Source: Acanthosoma haemorrhoidale
Taxonomy: Eukaryota > Arthropoda > Insecta > Hemiptera > Acanthosomatidae
Reading direction: 5' to 3'
Length of the DNA: 64,000 nucleotides
Assembly (NCBI GenBank): GCA_930367205.1
Contig: OV884014.1
Location: forward strand, 120,411,768-120,475,767
The position numbers were made by a program, and so were the translations under genes. Positions 52,197 through 64,000 of the stretch are shown one piece after another (position 1 is the stretch's first letter; every line of letters begins with the position of its first letter). Below the pieces are notes generated by a model. The model had not been told where the DNA came from and made no database searches. It was given only the letters and a program-made list of their open reading frames with translations.

Positions 52197-54717
52197 ACTA
52201 GCTCCAAAACCACTATCATCATTTGAATCAAACTTTGTGGGAATGTTGACAGTACATAGATGTACGTAATAAAAATAATTAAATAAAGCTACTATAGCTG
52301 GTTGCCGAGTTATTAGCGATAAAAATAATTCTACATCTTTCCAATTTCGGCAGCAGCCGAAATGACCGCGCTAGGCGAAGGTGAATATGTTCACATCGCC
52401 CTTCCTAAAAAACTACCTCCATCAATTTAATCAAACTTTGTGGGATTGTTGACAATATATAGATGTACCTAATAAAAAAAAACACATAATGCTACCATAA
52501 CTGGATGCTGAGTTATTAGCGATAAAAAAAATTCTACATCTTTTAATTACGGCAGCAGCCGAAATGACCGTGCTAAGCGAAGGGGAATATGTTTACATCG
52601 CCCTTCCTCAAAAACTACTAGCATCAATGAAATTAAACTTTGTGGGTTTGTTGACAATATATAGAGGAACGTAAGCAAAGAAACTACATAATGCTCCCAT
52701 AACTTGTTGCAGAGTTATTAGCACTAAGAATAATTCTACATCTATCCAATTTCCTCAAACGCCAAATCGACCGAGCTTAGCAAAAGTGAATATGTTCACA
52801 TCGGCCTTGCTCCAAAACCACTATCATCAATTGAATCAAACTTTGTGGGTTTGTAAACAATATATAGATGTACGTAATAAAAAAAACCACATAATGCTAC
52901 CATAATTAGTTGCCGAGTTATTAGCGATAATGCATAATTCTAAATCTTTCAAGTTTCTTCAACAGCCGAATCCAGCGAACTAAGCAAAGTAGAATATGTT
53001 CACATCGCCCAATCTCAAAAACTACTAGCATCAATTCAATGAAACTTTGTGGGATTGTTGACAATATATAGATGTACGTAATAAAAAAAATTAAATAATC
53101 CTACTATAGCTGGTTGCCGAGTTATTAGCGATAAAAAAATTCTACATCTTTCCAATTACGGCAGCAGCCGAAATGACCGTGCTAAGCGAAGGGGAATATG
53201 TTAACATCGCCCTTCCTCAAAAACTACTAGCATCAATGAAATTAAACTTTGTGGGTTTGTTGACAATATATAGAGGAACGTAAGCAAAGAAACTACATAA
53301 TGCTCCCATAACTTGTTGCAGAGATATTAGCACTAAGAATAATTCTACATCTATCCAATTTCCTCAAACGCCAAATCGACCGAACTAAGCAAAGTGGAAT
53401 ATGTTCACATCGACCAATCTCAAAAACTACTAGCATCACTTCAATGAAACTTTGTGGGATTGTTGACAATATGTAGATGTACGTAATAAAAAAAATTAAA
53501 GAATGCTACTATAGCTGGTTGCCGAGTTATTAGCGATAATGTATAATTCCAAATCTTTCATGTTTCTTTAACAGCCAAATCCACCGAGCTAAGATAAGTC
53601 GAATATGTTCACATCGCCCTACCTCCAAAACCACTATCATCAATTTGATCAAACTTTGTGGGTTTGTTGAAAATATTTAGAGGAACGTAAGCAAAGAATC
53701 CACATAATGCTCCCTTAACTTGTTGGAGAGTTATTAGTGATAAGAATAATTCTACATCTATCCAATTTCCTCAAACGCCAAATCGACCGAGCTTAGCAAA
53801 AGTGAATATGTTCACATCGGCCTTGCTCCAAAACCACTATCATCAATTGAATCAAACTTTGTGGGTTTGTAAACAATATATAGATGTACGTAATAAAAAA
53901 AACCACATAATGCTACCATAATTAGTTGCCGAGTTATTAGCGATAATGCATAATTCTAAATCTTTCAAGTTTCTTCAACAGCCGAATCCACCGAACTAAG
54001 CAAAGTGGAATATGTTCACATCGCCCAATCTCAAAAACTACTAGCATCAATTCAATGAAACTTTGTGGGATTGTTGACAATATATATATGTACGTAATAA
54101 AAAAAATTAAATAATGCTACTATAGCTGGTTGCCGAGTTATTAGCGATAAAAATAATTCTACATCTTTCCAATTTCGGCAGCAGCCGAAATGACCGCGCT
54201 AAGCGAAGGTGAATATGTTCACATCGCCCTTCCTAAAAAACTACCTCCATCAATTTAATCAAACTTTGTGGGATTGTTGACAATATATAGATGTACCTAA
54301 TAAAAAAAAACACATAATGCTACCATAACTGGATGCTGAGTTATTAGCGATAAAAAAAATTCTACATCTTTTAATTACGGCAGCAGCCGAAATGACCGTG
54401 CTAAGCGAAGGGGAATATGTTAACATCGCCCTTCCTCAAAAACTACTAGCATCAATGAAATTAAACTTTGTGGGTTTGTTGACAATATATAGAGGAACGT
54501 AAGCAAAGAAACTACATAATGCTCCCATAACTTGTTGCAGAGTTATTAGCACTAAGAATAATTTTGACAATACATAGATGTACGTAATAAAAAAAACTAA
54601 ATAATGCTACCATAACTGGTTGCCCAGTAATTAGCAATAAACATAATTCTACATCTATCCAATTTCCTCAAACGCCAAATCGACCGAGCTTAGCAAAAGT
54701 GAATATGTTCACATCGG
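52197..54717 (+). repeat. 12-monomer HOR (2,521 bp), copy 1
   Basis: Order E2/C' fusion-D-A-B-C-A-I-J-B-C'-D-(A+). Landmarks at +2,521: gctaggcgaag 52371 to 54892, tgaaaatatttag 53671 to 56192, palindromes 52344 to 54865 and 54172 to 56693, insert 54564 to 57085. Twelve monomers plus one insert give the length. Confidence 0.9.
52251..52290 (+). other. E2/C' fusion junction
   Basis: The monomer starts as E2 (cggactagctcc, gggaatgttgacagtacata) and after tagatgtacgtaataaaa continues as the C' subtype found at 9396 (ataattaaataaagctac). Relative to the 6,462-bp unit this skips F, G, H and the rest of E2, an in-register loss of 813 bp. The same fusion appears 2,521 bp later near 54,791. Confidence 0.87.
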
Positions 54718-57238
54718 ACTAGCTCCAAAACCACTATCATCATTTGAATCAAACTTTGTGGGAATGTTGACAGTACATAGATGTACGTAATAAAAATAAT
54801 TAAATAAAGCTACTATAGCTGGTTGCCGAGTTATTAGCGATAAAAATAATTCTACATCTTTCCAATTTCGGCAGCAGCCGAAATGACCGCGCTAGGCGAA
54901 GGTGAATATGTTCACATCGCCCTTCCTAAAAAACTACCTCCATCAATTTAATCAAACTTTGTGGGATTGTTGACAATATATAGATGTACCTAATAAAAAA
55001 AAACACATAATGCTACCATAACTGGATGCTGAGTTATTAGCGATAAAAAAAATTCTACATCTTTTAATTACGGCAGCAGCCGAAATGACCGTGCTAAGCG
55101 AAGGGGAATATGTTAACATCGCCCTTCCTCAAAAACTACTAGCATCAATGAAATTAAACTTTGTGGGTTTGTTGACAATATATAGAGGAACGTAAGCAAA
55201 GAAACTACATAATGCTCCCATAACTTGTTGCAGAGTTATTAGCACTAAGAATAATTCTACATCTATCCAATTTCCTCAAACGCCAAATCGACCGAGCTTA
55301 GCAAAAGTGAATATGTTCACATCGGCCTTGCTCCAAAACCACTATCATCAATTGAATCAAACTTTGTGGGTTTGTAAACAATATATAGATGTACGTAATA
55401 AAAAAAACCACATAATGCTACCATAATTAGTTGCCGAGTTATTAGCGATAATGCATAATTCTAAATCTTTCAAGTTTCTTCAACAGCCGAATCCAGCGAA
55501 CTAAGCAAAGTGGAATATGTTCACATCGCCCAATCTCAAAAACTACTAGCATCAATTCAATGAAACTTTGTGGGATTGTTGACAATATATAGATGTACGT
55601 AATAAAAAAAATTAAATAATCCTACTATAGCTGGTTGCCGAGTTATTAGCGATAAAAAAATTCTACATCTTTCCAATTACGGCAGCAGCCGAAATGACCG
55701 TGCTAAGCGAAGGGGAATATGTTAACATCGCCCTTCCTCAAAAACTACTAGCATCAATGAAATTAAACTTTGTGGGTTTGTTGACAATATATAGAGGAAC
55801 GTAAGCAAAGAAACTACATAATGCTCCCATAACTTGTTGCAGAGATATTAGCACTAAGAATAATTCTACATCTATCCAATTTCCTCAAACGCCAAATCGA
55901 CCGAACTAAGCAAAGTGGAATATGTTCACATCGACCAATCTCAAAAACTACTAGCATCACTTCAATGAAACTTTGTGGGATTGTTGACAATATGTAGATG
56001 TACGTAATAAAAAAAATTAAAGAATGCTACTATAGCTGGTTGCCGAGTTATTAGCGATAATGTATAATTCCAAATCTTTCATGTTTCTTTAACAGCCAAA
56101 TCCACCGAGCTAAGATAAGTCGAATATGTTCACATCGCCCTACCTCCAAAACCACTATCATCAATTTGATCAAACTTTGTGGGTTTGTTGAAAATATTTA
56201 GAGGAACGTAAGCAAAGAATCCACATAATGCTCCCTTAACTTGTTGGAGAGTTATTAGTGATAAGAATAATTCTACATCTATCCAATTTCCTCAAACGCC
56301 AAATCGACCGAGCTTAGCAAAAGTGAATATGTTCACATCGGCCTTGCTCCAAAACCACTATCATCAATTGAATCAAACTTTGTGGGTTTGTAAACAATAT
56401 ATAGATGTACGTAATAAAAAAAACCACATAATGCTACCATAATTAGTTGCCGAGTTATTAGCGATAATGCATAATTCTAAATCTTTCAAGTTTCTTCAAC
56501 AGCCGAATCCACCGAACTAAGCAAAGTGGAATATGTTCACATCGCCCAATCTCAAAAACTACTAGCATCAATTCAATGAAACTTTGTGGGATTGTTGACA
56601 ATATATATATGTACGTAATAAAAAAAATTAAATAATGCTACTATAGCTGGTTGCCGAGTTATTAGCGATAAAAATAATTCTACATCTTTCCAATTTCGGC
56701 AGCAGCCGAAATGACCGCGCTAAGCGAAGGTGAATATGTTCACATCGCCCTTCCTAAAAAACTACCTCCATCAATTTAATCAAACTTTGTGGGATTGTTG
56801 ACAATATATAGATGTACCTAATAAAAAAAAACACATAATGCTACCATAACTGGATGCTGAGTTATTAGCGATAAAAAAAATTCTACATCTTTTAATTACG
56901 GCAGCAGCCGAAATGACCGTGCTAAGCGAAGGGGAATATGTTAACATCGCCCTTCCTCAAAAACTACTAGCATCAATGAAATTAAACTTTGTGGGTTTGT
57001 TGACAATATATAGAGGAACGTAAGCAAAGAAACTACATAATGCTCCCATAACTTGTTGCAGAGTTATTAGCACTAAGAATAATTTTGACAATACATAGAT
57101 GTACGTAATAAAAAAAACTAAATAATGCTACCATAACTGGTTGCCCAGTAATTAGCAATAAACATAATTCTACATCTATCCAATTTCCTCAAACGCCAAA
57201 TCGACCGAGCTTAGCAAAAGTGAATATGTTCACATCGG
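54718..57238 (+). repeat. 12-monomer HOR (2,521 bp), copy 2
   Basis: Repeats copy 1, including the fusion monomer and the private ctaggcgaagg and gaaaatatttag changes. It ends inside the conserved block at 57238; the next base begins the B form (gccttgctcc) where copy 1 restarts with E2 (gactagctcc). Confidence 0.9.
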
Positions 57239-58236
57239 CCTTGCTCCAAAACCACTATCATCAATTGAATCAAACTTTGTGGGTTTGTAAACAATATATA
57301 GGTGTACGTAATAAAAAAAACCACTTAATGCTACCATAATTAGTTGCCGAGTTATTAGCGATAATGCATAATTCTAAATCTTTCAAGTTTCTTCAACAGC
57401 CGAATCCACCGAACTAAGCAAAGTGGAATATGTTCACATCGCCCAATCTCAAAAACTACTAGCATCAATTCAATGTAACTTTGTGGGATTGTTGACAATA
57501 TATAGATGTACGTAATAAAAAAAATTAAATAATCCTACTATAGCTGGTTGCCGAGTTATTAGCGATAAAAAAAATTCTACATCTTTCCAATTACGGCAGC
57601 AGCCGAAATGACCGTGCTAAGCGAAGGGGAATATGTTAACATCGCCCTTCCTCAAAAACTACTAGCATCAATGAAATTAAACTTTGTGGGTTTGTTGACA
57701 ATATATAGAGGAACGTAAGCAAAGAAACTACATAATGCTCCCATAACTTGTTGCAGAGTTATTAGCACTAAGAATAATTCTACATCTATCCAATTTCCTT
57801 AAACGCAAATCGACCGAGCTTAGCAAAAGTGAATATGTTCACATTGCCCTAGCTCCAAAACCACTATCATCAATTCAATCAAACTTTGTGGGATTGTTGA
57901 CAGTACATAGATGTACGTAATAAAAAAAACTAAATAATGCTACTATAACTGGTTGCCCAGTTATTAGCAATAAACATAATTTTACATCTATCCAGCTCCT
58001 TGATCTGTCACATTGCCGAAGCTTAGGGGATGGAAATATCTTCAAATCACTCTACCTCCGATACCGCTTGAAACATTTATGTCAAACATTGTGGGATTGT
58101 TGATAATATATAGATGTAAAAAATAAAAGAAACCACAAAATGCTGCATTTACTGGTTCCAGAGAAATTAGCGATAATGTATAATTCTAAATCATTCAAGT
58201 TTCCTCAACAGCCAAATCCACCGAGCTAAGCAAAGT
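57239..58236 (+). repeat. B-C-A-E-F run after the 2,521-bp block
   Basis: Ordinary monomers of the right-hand sublineage (ataggtgtacg, ccacttaatgc, ttaaacgcaaatcg) in the order B-C-A-E-F. F then leads to G rather than to the shortened C. Confidence 0.82.
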
Positions 58237-61200
58237 CGAATATGTTCACATCGCCCTTCCTCAAAAAATACTAGCATCAATGAATTTAAACTTTGTGGGT
58301 TTGTTGACAATACATAGAGAAACGTAAGCAGAGAAACCACATAATTCTCCCATAGCTTGTTGGAGAGTTATTAGCGATAAGAATAATTCTACATCTATCC
58401 AATTTCCTCAAACGCCAAATCGACCGAACTAAGCAAAGTGGAATATGTTCACATCGACGAATCTCAAAAACTACTAGCATCAATTCAATGAAACTTTGTG
58501 GGATTGTTGACAATATGTAGATGTACGTAATAAAAAAAATTAAATAATGCTACTATAGCTGGTTGCCGAGTTATTAGCGATAATGTATAATTCCAAATCT
58601 TTCAAGTTTCTTCAACAGCCAAATCCACCGAGCTAAGCAAAGTCGAATATGTTCACATCGCCCTTCCTCAAAAAATACTAGCATCAATGAATTTAAACTT
58701 TGTGGGTTTGTTGACAATACATAGAGGAACGTAAGCAGAGAAACCACATAATGCTCCCTTAACTTGTTGGAGAGTTATTAGTGATAAGAATAATTCTACA
58801 TCTATACAATTTCCTTAAACGCCAAATCGACCGAGATTAGCAAAAGTGAATATGTTCACATCGGCCTTGCTCCAAAACCACTACCATCAATTGAATTAAA
58901 CTTTGTGGGTTTGTAAACAATATATAGAAGTACGTAATAAAAAAAACCACATAATGCTACCATAATTAGTTGCCGAGTTATTAGCGATAATGCATAATTC
59001 TAAATCTTTCAAGTTTCTTCAACAGCCGAATCCACCGAACTAAGCAAAGTGGAATATGTTCACATCGCCCAATCTCAAAAACTACTAGCATCAATTCAAT
59101 GAAACTTTGTGGGATTGTTGACAATATATAGATGTACGTAATAAAAAAAATTAAATAATCCTACTATAGCTGGTTGCCGAGTTATTAGCGATAAAAAAAA
59201 TTCTACATCTTTCCAATTACGGCAGCAGCCGAAATGACCGTGCTAAGCGAAGGGGAATATGTTAACATCGCCCTTCTTCAAAAACTACTAGCATCAATGA
59301 AATTAAACTTTGTGGGTTTGTTGACAATATATAGAGGAACGTAAGCAAAGAAACTACATAATGCTCCCATAACTTGTTGCAGAGTTATTAGCACTAAGAA
59401 TAATTCTACATCTATCCAATTTCCTCAAACGCCAAATCGACCGAGCTTAGCAAAAGTGAATATGTTCACATCGGACTAGCTCCAAAACCACTATCATCAT
59501 TTGAATCAAACTTTGTGGGAATGTTGACAGTACATAGATGTACGTAATAAAAAAAACTAAATAATGCTACTATAACTGGTTGCCCAGTAATTAGCAATAA
59601 ACATAATTTTACATCTATCCAGCTCCTTGATCTGTCACATTGCCGAAGCTTAGGGGATGGAAATATCTTCAAATCACTCTACCTCCGATACCGCTTGAAA
59701 CATTTATGTCAAACATTGTGGGATTGTTGATAATATATAGATGTAAAAAATAAAAGAAACCACAAAATGCTGCCTTTACTGGTTCCAGAGAAATTAGCGA
59801 TAATGTATAATTCTAAATCATTCAAGTTTCCTCAACAGCCAAATCCACCGAGCTAAGCAAAGTCGAATATGTTCACATCGCCCTTCCTCAAAAAATACTA
59901 GCATCAATGAATTTAAACTTTGTGGGTTTGTTGACAATACATAGAGGAACGTAAGCAGAGAAACCACATAATTCTCCCATAGCTTGTTGGAGAGTTATTA
60001 GCGATAAGAATAATTCTACATCTATCCAATTTCCTCAAACGCCAAATCGACCGATCTAAGCAAAGTGGAATAGGTTCACATCGACGAATCTCAAAAACTA
60101 CTAGCATCAATTCAATGAAACTTTGTGGGATTGTTGACAATATGTAGATGTACGTAATAAAAAAATTAAAGAATGCTACTATAGCTGGTTGCCGAGTTAT
60201 TAGCGATAATGTATAATCCTAAATCTTTCATGTTTCTTTAACAGCCAAATCCACCGAGCTAAGATAAGTCGAATATGTTCACATCGCCCTACCTCCGAAA
60301 CCACTATCATCAATTTGATCAAACTTTGTGGGTTTGTTGACAATATATAGAGGAACGTAAGCAAAGAATCCACATAATGCTCCCTTAACTTGTTGGAGAG
60401 TTATTAGTGATAAGAATAATTCTACATCTATCCAATTTCCTCAAACGCCAAATCGACCGAGCTTAGCAAAAGTGAATATGTTCACATCGGCCTTGCTCCA
60501 AAACCACTATCATCAATTGAATCAAACTTTGTGGGTTTGTAAACAATATATAGATGTACGTAATAAAAAAAACCACATAATGCTACCATAATTAGTTGCC
60601 GAGTTATTAGCGATAATGCATAATTCTAAATCTTTCAAGTTTCTTCAACAGCCGAATCCACCGAACTAAGCAAAGTGGAATATGTTCACATCGCCCAATC
60701 TCAAAAACTACTAGCATCAATTCAATGAAACTTTGTGGGATTGTTGACACTATATAGATGTACGTAATAAAAAAAATTAAATAATCCTACTATAGCTGGT
60801 TGCCGAGTTATTAGCGATAAAAAAAATTCTACATCTTTCCAATTACGGCAGCAGCCGAAATGACCGTGCTAAGCGAAGGGGAATATGTTAACATCGCCCT
60901 TCCTCAAAAACTACTAGCATCAATGAAATTAAACTTTGTGGGTTTGTTGACAATATATAGAGGAACGTAAGCAAAGAAACTACATAATGCTCCCATAACT
61001 TGTTGCAGAGTTATTAGCACTAAGAATAATATTACATCTATCCAATTTCCTCAAACGCCAAATCGACCGAACTAAGCAAAGTGGAATATGTTCACATCGA
61101 CCAATCTCAAAAACTACTAGCATCAATTCAATGAAACTTTGTGGGATTGTTGACAATATGTAGATGTACGTAATAAAAAAAATTAAAGGATGCTACTATA

Positions 61201-64000
61201 GCTGGTTGCCGAGTTATTAGCGATAATGTATAATTCCAAATCTTTCAAGTTTCTTCAACCGCCAAATCCCCCGAGCTAAGATAAGTCGAATATGTTCACA
61301 TCGCCCTACCTCCGAAACCACTATCATCAATTTGATCAAACTTTGTGGGTTTGTTGACAATATATAGAGGAACGTAAGCAAAGAATCCACATAATGCTCC
61401 CTTAACTTGTTGGAGAGTTATTAGTGATAAGAATAATTCTACATCTATCCAATTTCCTCAACAGCCGAATCCACCGAACTAAGCAAAGTGGAATATGTTC
61501 ACATCGCCCAATCTCAAAAACTACTAGCATCAATTCAATGAAACTTTGTGGGATTGTTGACAATATATAGATGTACGTAATAAAAAAAATTAAATAATCC
61601 TACTATAGCTGGTTGCCGAGTTATTAGCGATAAAAATAATTCTACATCTTTCCAATTTCGGCAGCAGCCGAAATGACCGCGCTAAGCGAAGGTGAATATG
61701 TTCACATCGCCCTTCCTAAAAAACTACCTCCATCAATTTAATCAAACTTTGTGGGATTGTTGACAGTATATAGATGTACCTAATAAAAAAAAACACATAA
61801 TGCTACCATAACTGGTTGCTGAGTTATTAGCGATAAAAAAAATTCTACATCTTTCCAATTACGGCAGCAGCCAAAATGACCGTGCTAAGCGAAGGGGAAT
61901 ATGTTAACATCGCCCTTCCTCAAAAACTACTAGCATCAATGAAATTAAACTTTGTGGGTTTGTTGACAATGTATAGAGGAACGTAAGCAAAGAAACTACA
62001 TAATGCTCCCATAACTTGTTGCAGAGTTATTAGCACTAAGAATAATTCTACATCTGTCCAATTTCCTCAAACGCCAAATCGACCGAGCTTAGCAAAAGTG
62101 AATATGTTCACATCGGCCTAGCTCCAAAACCACTATCATCATTTGAATCAAACTTTGTGGGAATGTTGACAGTACATAGATGTACGTAATAAAAAAAAAT
62201 AAATAATGCTACTATAACTGGTTGCCCAGTAATTAGCAATAAACATAATTTTACATCTATCCAGCTCCTTGATCTGTCACATTGCCGAAGCTTAGGGGAT
62301 GGAAATATCTTCAAATCACTCTACCTCCGATACCGCTTGAAACATTTATGTCAAACATTGTGGGATTGTTGATAATATATAGATGTAAAAAATAAAAGAA
62401 ACCACAAAATGCTGCCTTTACTGGTTCCAGAGAAATTAGCGATAATGTATAATTCTAAATCATTCAAGTTTCCTCAACAGCCAAATCCACCGAGCTGAGC
62501 AAAGTCGAATATGTTCACATCGTTCTTCCTCAAAAAATACTAGCATCAATGAATTTAAACTTTGTGGGTTTGTTGACAATACATAGAGGAACGTAAGCAG
62601 AGAAACCACATAATTCTCCCATAGCTTGTTGGAGAGTTATTAGCGATAAGAGTAATTCTACATCTATCCAATTTCCTCAACAGCCGAATCCACCGAACTA
62701 AGCAAAGTGGAATATGTTCACATCGCCCAATCTCAAAAACTACTAGCATCAATTCAATGAAACTTTGTGGGATTGTTGACAATATATAGATGTACGTAAT
62801 AAAAAAAATTAAATAATGCTACCATAATTAGTTACCGAGTTATTAGCGATAATGCATAATTCTAAATCTTTCAAGTTTCTTCAACAGCCGAATCCACCGA
62901 ACTAAGCAAAGTGGAATATGTTCACATCGCCCAATCTCAAAAACTACTAGCATCAATTCAATGAAACTTTGTGGGATTGTTGACAATATATAGATGTATG
63001 TCATAAAAAAAATTAAATAATCCTACTATAGCTGGTTGCCGAGTTATTAGCGATAATGTATAATTCCAAATCTTTCATGTTTCTTTAACAGCCAAATCCA
63101 CCGAGCTAAGATAAGTCGAATATGTTCAAATCGCCCTACCTCCGAAACCACTATCATCAATTTGATCAAACTTTGTGGGTTTGTTGACAATATATAGAGG
63201 AACGTAAGCAATGAATCCACATAATGCTCCCTTAACTTGTTGGAGAGTTATTAGTGATAAGAATAATTCTACATCTATCCAATTTCCTCAAACGCCAAAT
63301 CGACCGAGCTTAGCAAAAGTGAATATGTTCACATCGGCCTTGCTCCAAAACAACTATCATCAATTGAATCAAACTTTGTGGGTTTGTAAACAATATATAG
63401 ATGTACGTAATAAAAAAAACCACATAATGCTACCATAATTAGTTGCCGAGTTATTAGCGATAATGCATAATTCTAAATCTTTCAAGTTTCTTCAACAGCC
63501 GAATCCACCGAACTAAGCAAAGTGGAATATGTTCACATCGCCCAATCTCAAAAACTACTAGCATCAATTCAATGAAACTTTGTGGGATTGTTGACAATAT
63601 ATAGATGTACGTAATAAAAAAAATTAAATAATCCTACTATAGCTGGTTGCCTAGTTATTAGCGATAAAAAAAATTTTACATCTTTCCAATTACGGCAGCA
63701 GCCGAAATGACCGTGCTAAGCGAAGGGGAATATGTTAACATCGCCCTTCCTCAAAAACTACTAGCATCAATGAAATTAAACTTTGTGGGTTTGTTGACAA
63801 TATATAGAGGAACGTAAGCAAAGAAACTACATAATGCTCCCATAACTTGTTGCAGAGTTATTAGCACTAAGAATAATTCTACATCTATCCAATTTCCTCA
63901 AACGCCAAATCGACCGAACTAAGCAAAGTGGAATATGTTCACATCGACCAATCTCAAAAACTACTAGCATCAATTCAATGAAACTTTGTGGGATTGTTGA
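58237..64000 (+). repeat. Less ordered monomers, no long exact tandem period
   Basis: G, H, I-, J-, B-, C- and E2-like monomers in irregular order, with many hybrids (for example H running into an I-like middle near 58510, and G followed again by G at 58643). A four-monomer A-E2-F-G stretch near 59,255-60,035 recurs at +2,642, but the flanks do not match. Private single-base changes are more frequent than elsewhere: 60073 (taggttcac), 60748 (gacactatat), 61029 (aatattac), 62523 (cgttcttcc), 62998 (gtatgtcat). The 85-bp insert is absent. The array runs past the window end. Confidence 0.82.

Larger units (their letters stand above)
1..64000 (+). repeat. Satellite DNA array, ~203-bp monomer, head-to-tail
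   Basis: A conserved block (gaatatgttcacatcg and close variants) recurs about every 203 bp across the window, for example at 292, 496, 699, 904, 1311, 1514, 1717, 1921 and 2124. A second block (aactttgtggg followed by a tgttgacaa-like run) and a third (gagttattagcgata) recur at fixed distances from it. All copies lie in the same direction and no unique sequence interrupts them. Eukaryotic satellite arrays look like this; bacterial chromosomes do not. No gene, RNA gene, promoter, terminator, origin or transposon body can be supported anywhere in the window. Function (centromeric, pericentromeric or other heterochromatin) is inference from the array type. Confidence 0.97.

Noticed and set aside
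63211..63438. Plus-strand 75-codon frame near the right end
   Set aside because: Created by a single change (aagcaatgaatcc for aagcaaagaatcc) that adds a start codon inside a J monomer. Sibling J monomers lack it.
1..64000. CRISPR array
   Set aside because: Repeats are about 203 bp, contiguous and themselves variable, with no unique spacers and no cas genes.
1..64000. Promoter-like ttgaca with nearby tata and taataa runs
   Set aside because: These are part of the monomer consensus and occur in nearly every unit with no downstream gene. They are chance resemblance in A+T-rich DNA.
1..64000. Inverted segments or strand switches in the array
   Set aside because: I looked for reverse-complement forms of the conserved blocks (cgatgtgaacatattc, tatcgctaataactc) and noticed none. 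All monomers appear head-to-tail.

Overview
The whole 64 kb window is one uninterrupted block of eukaryotic-style satellite DNA. Every part I read is a head-to-tail copy, in the same orientation, of a monomer of about 203 bp (201-206 bp, A+T-rich; one C-type monomer counted by hand is about 35% GC). I find no protein-coding gene, RNA gene, transposon body, CRISPR array or unique single-copy stretch. Arrays of this length and regularity are typical of centromeric or pericentromeric heterochromatin in plants and animals. I cannot name the species or match the family to a known satellite.

The monomers fall into about a dozen recognisable classes, called A, B, C, C', D, E, E2, F, G, H, I and J here. 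They follow each other in a restricted order, so the array is a set of higher-order repeats (HORs). Reading left to right: 1-7.8 kb is a 15-monomer, 3,130-bp HOR. 6,370-9,207 is a 1,419-bp, 7-monomer tandem duplication. 7,789-20,712 holds two nearly identical copies of a 31-monomer, 6,462-bp HOR, and 20,713-27.4 kb is a rearranged third copy. 28.0-33.5 kb is a 13-monomer, 2,723-bp tandem pair lying partly inside a 25-monomer, 5,158-bp tandem pair (29,841-40,184). 41.5-50.8 kb is a 17-monomer, 3,620-bp HOR that itself contains a 4-monomer, 897-bp duplication. 52,197-57,238 is a 12-monomer, 2,521-bp tandem pair. 58.2-64 kb is less regular, with no long exact tandem period.

A useful internal marker is an 85-bp partial duplication inside some A monomers, present 19 times. 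It makes a 288-bp monomer, and all eight HOR periods fit n x 203 + k x 85. Nearly all other rearrangement junctions are in register with the 203-bp monomer, which points to repeated unequal homologous exchange. A perfect 20-bp hairpin-forming palindrome occurs 23 times, in one monomer class only. The short open frames in the window are read-through of the repeat and are not annotated as genes.
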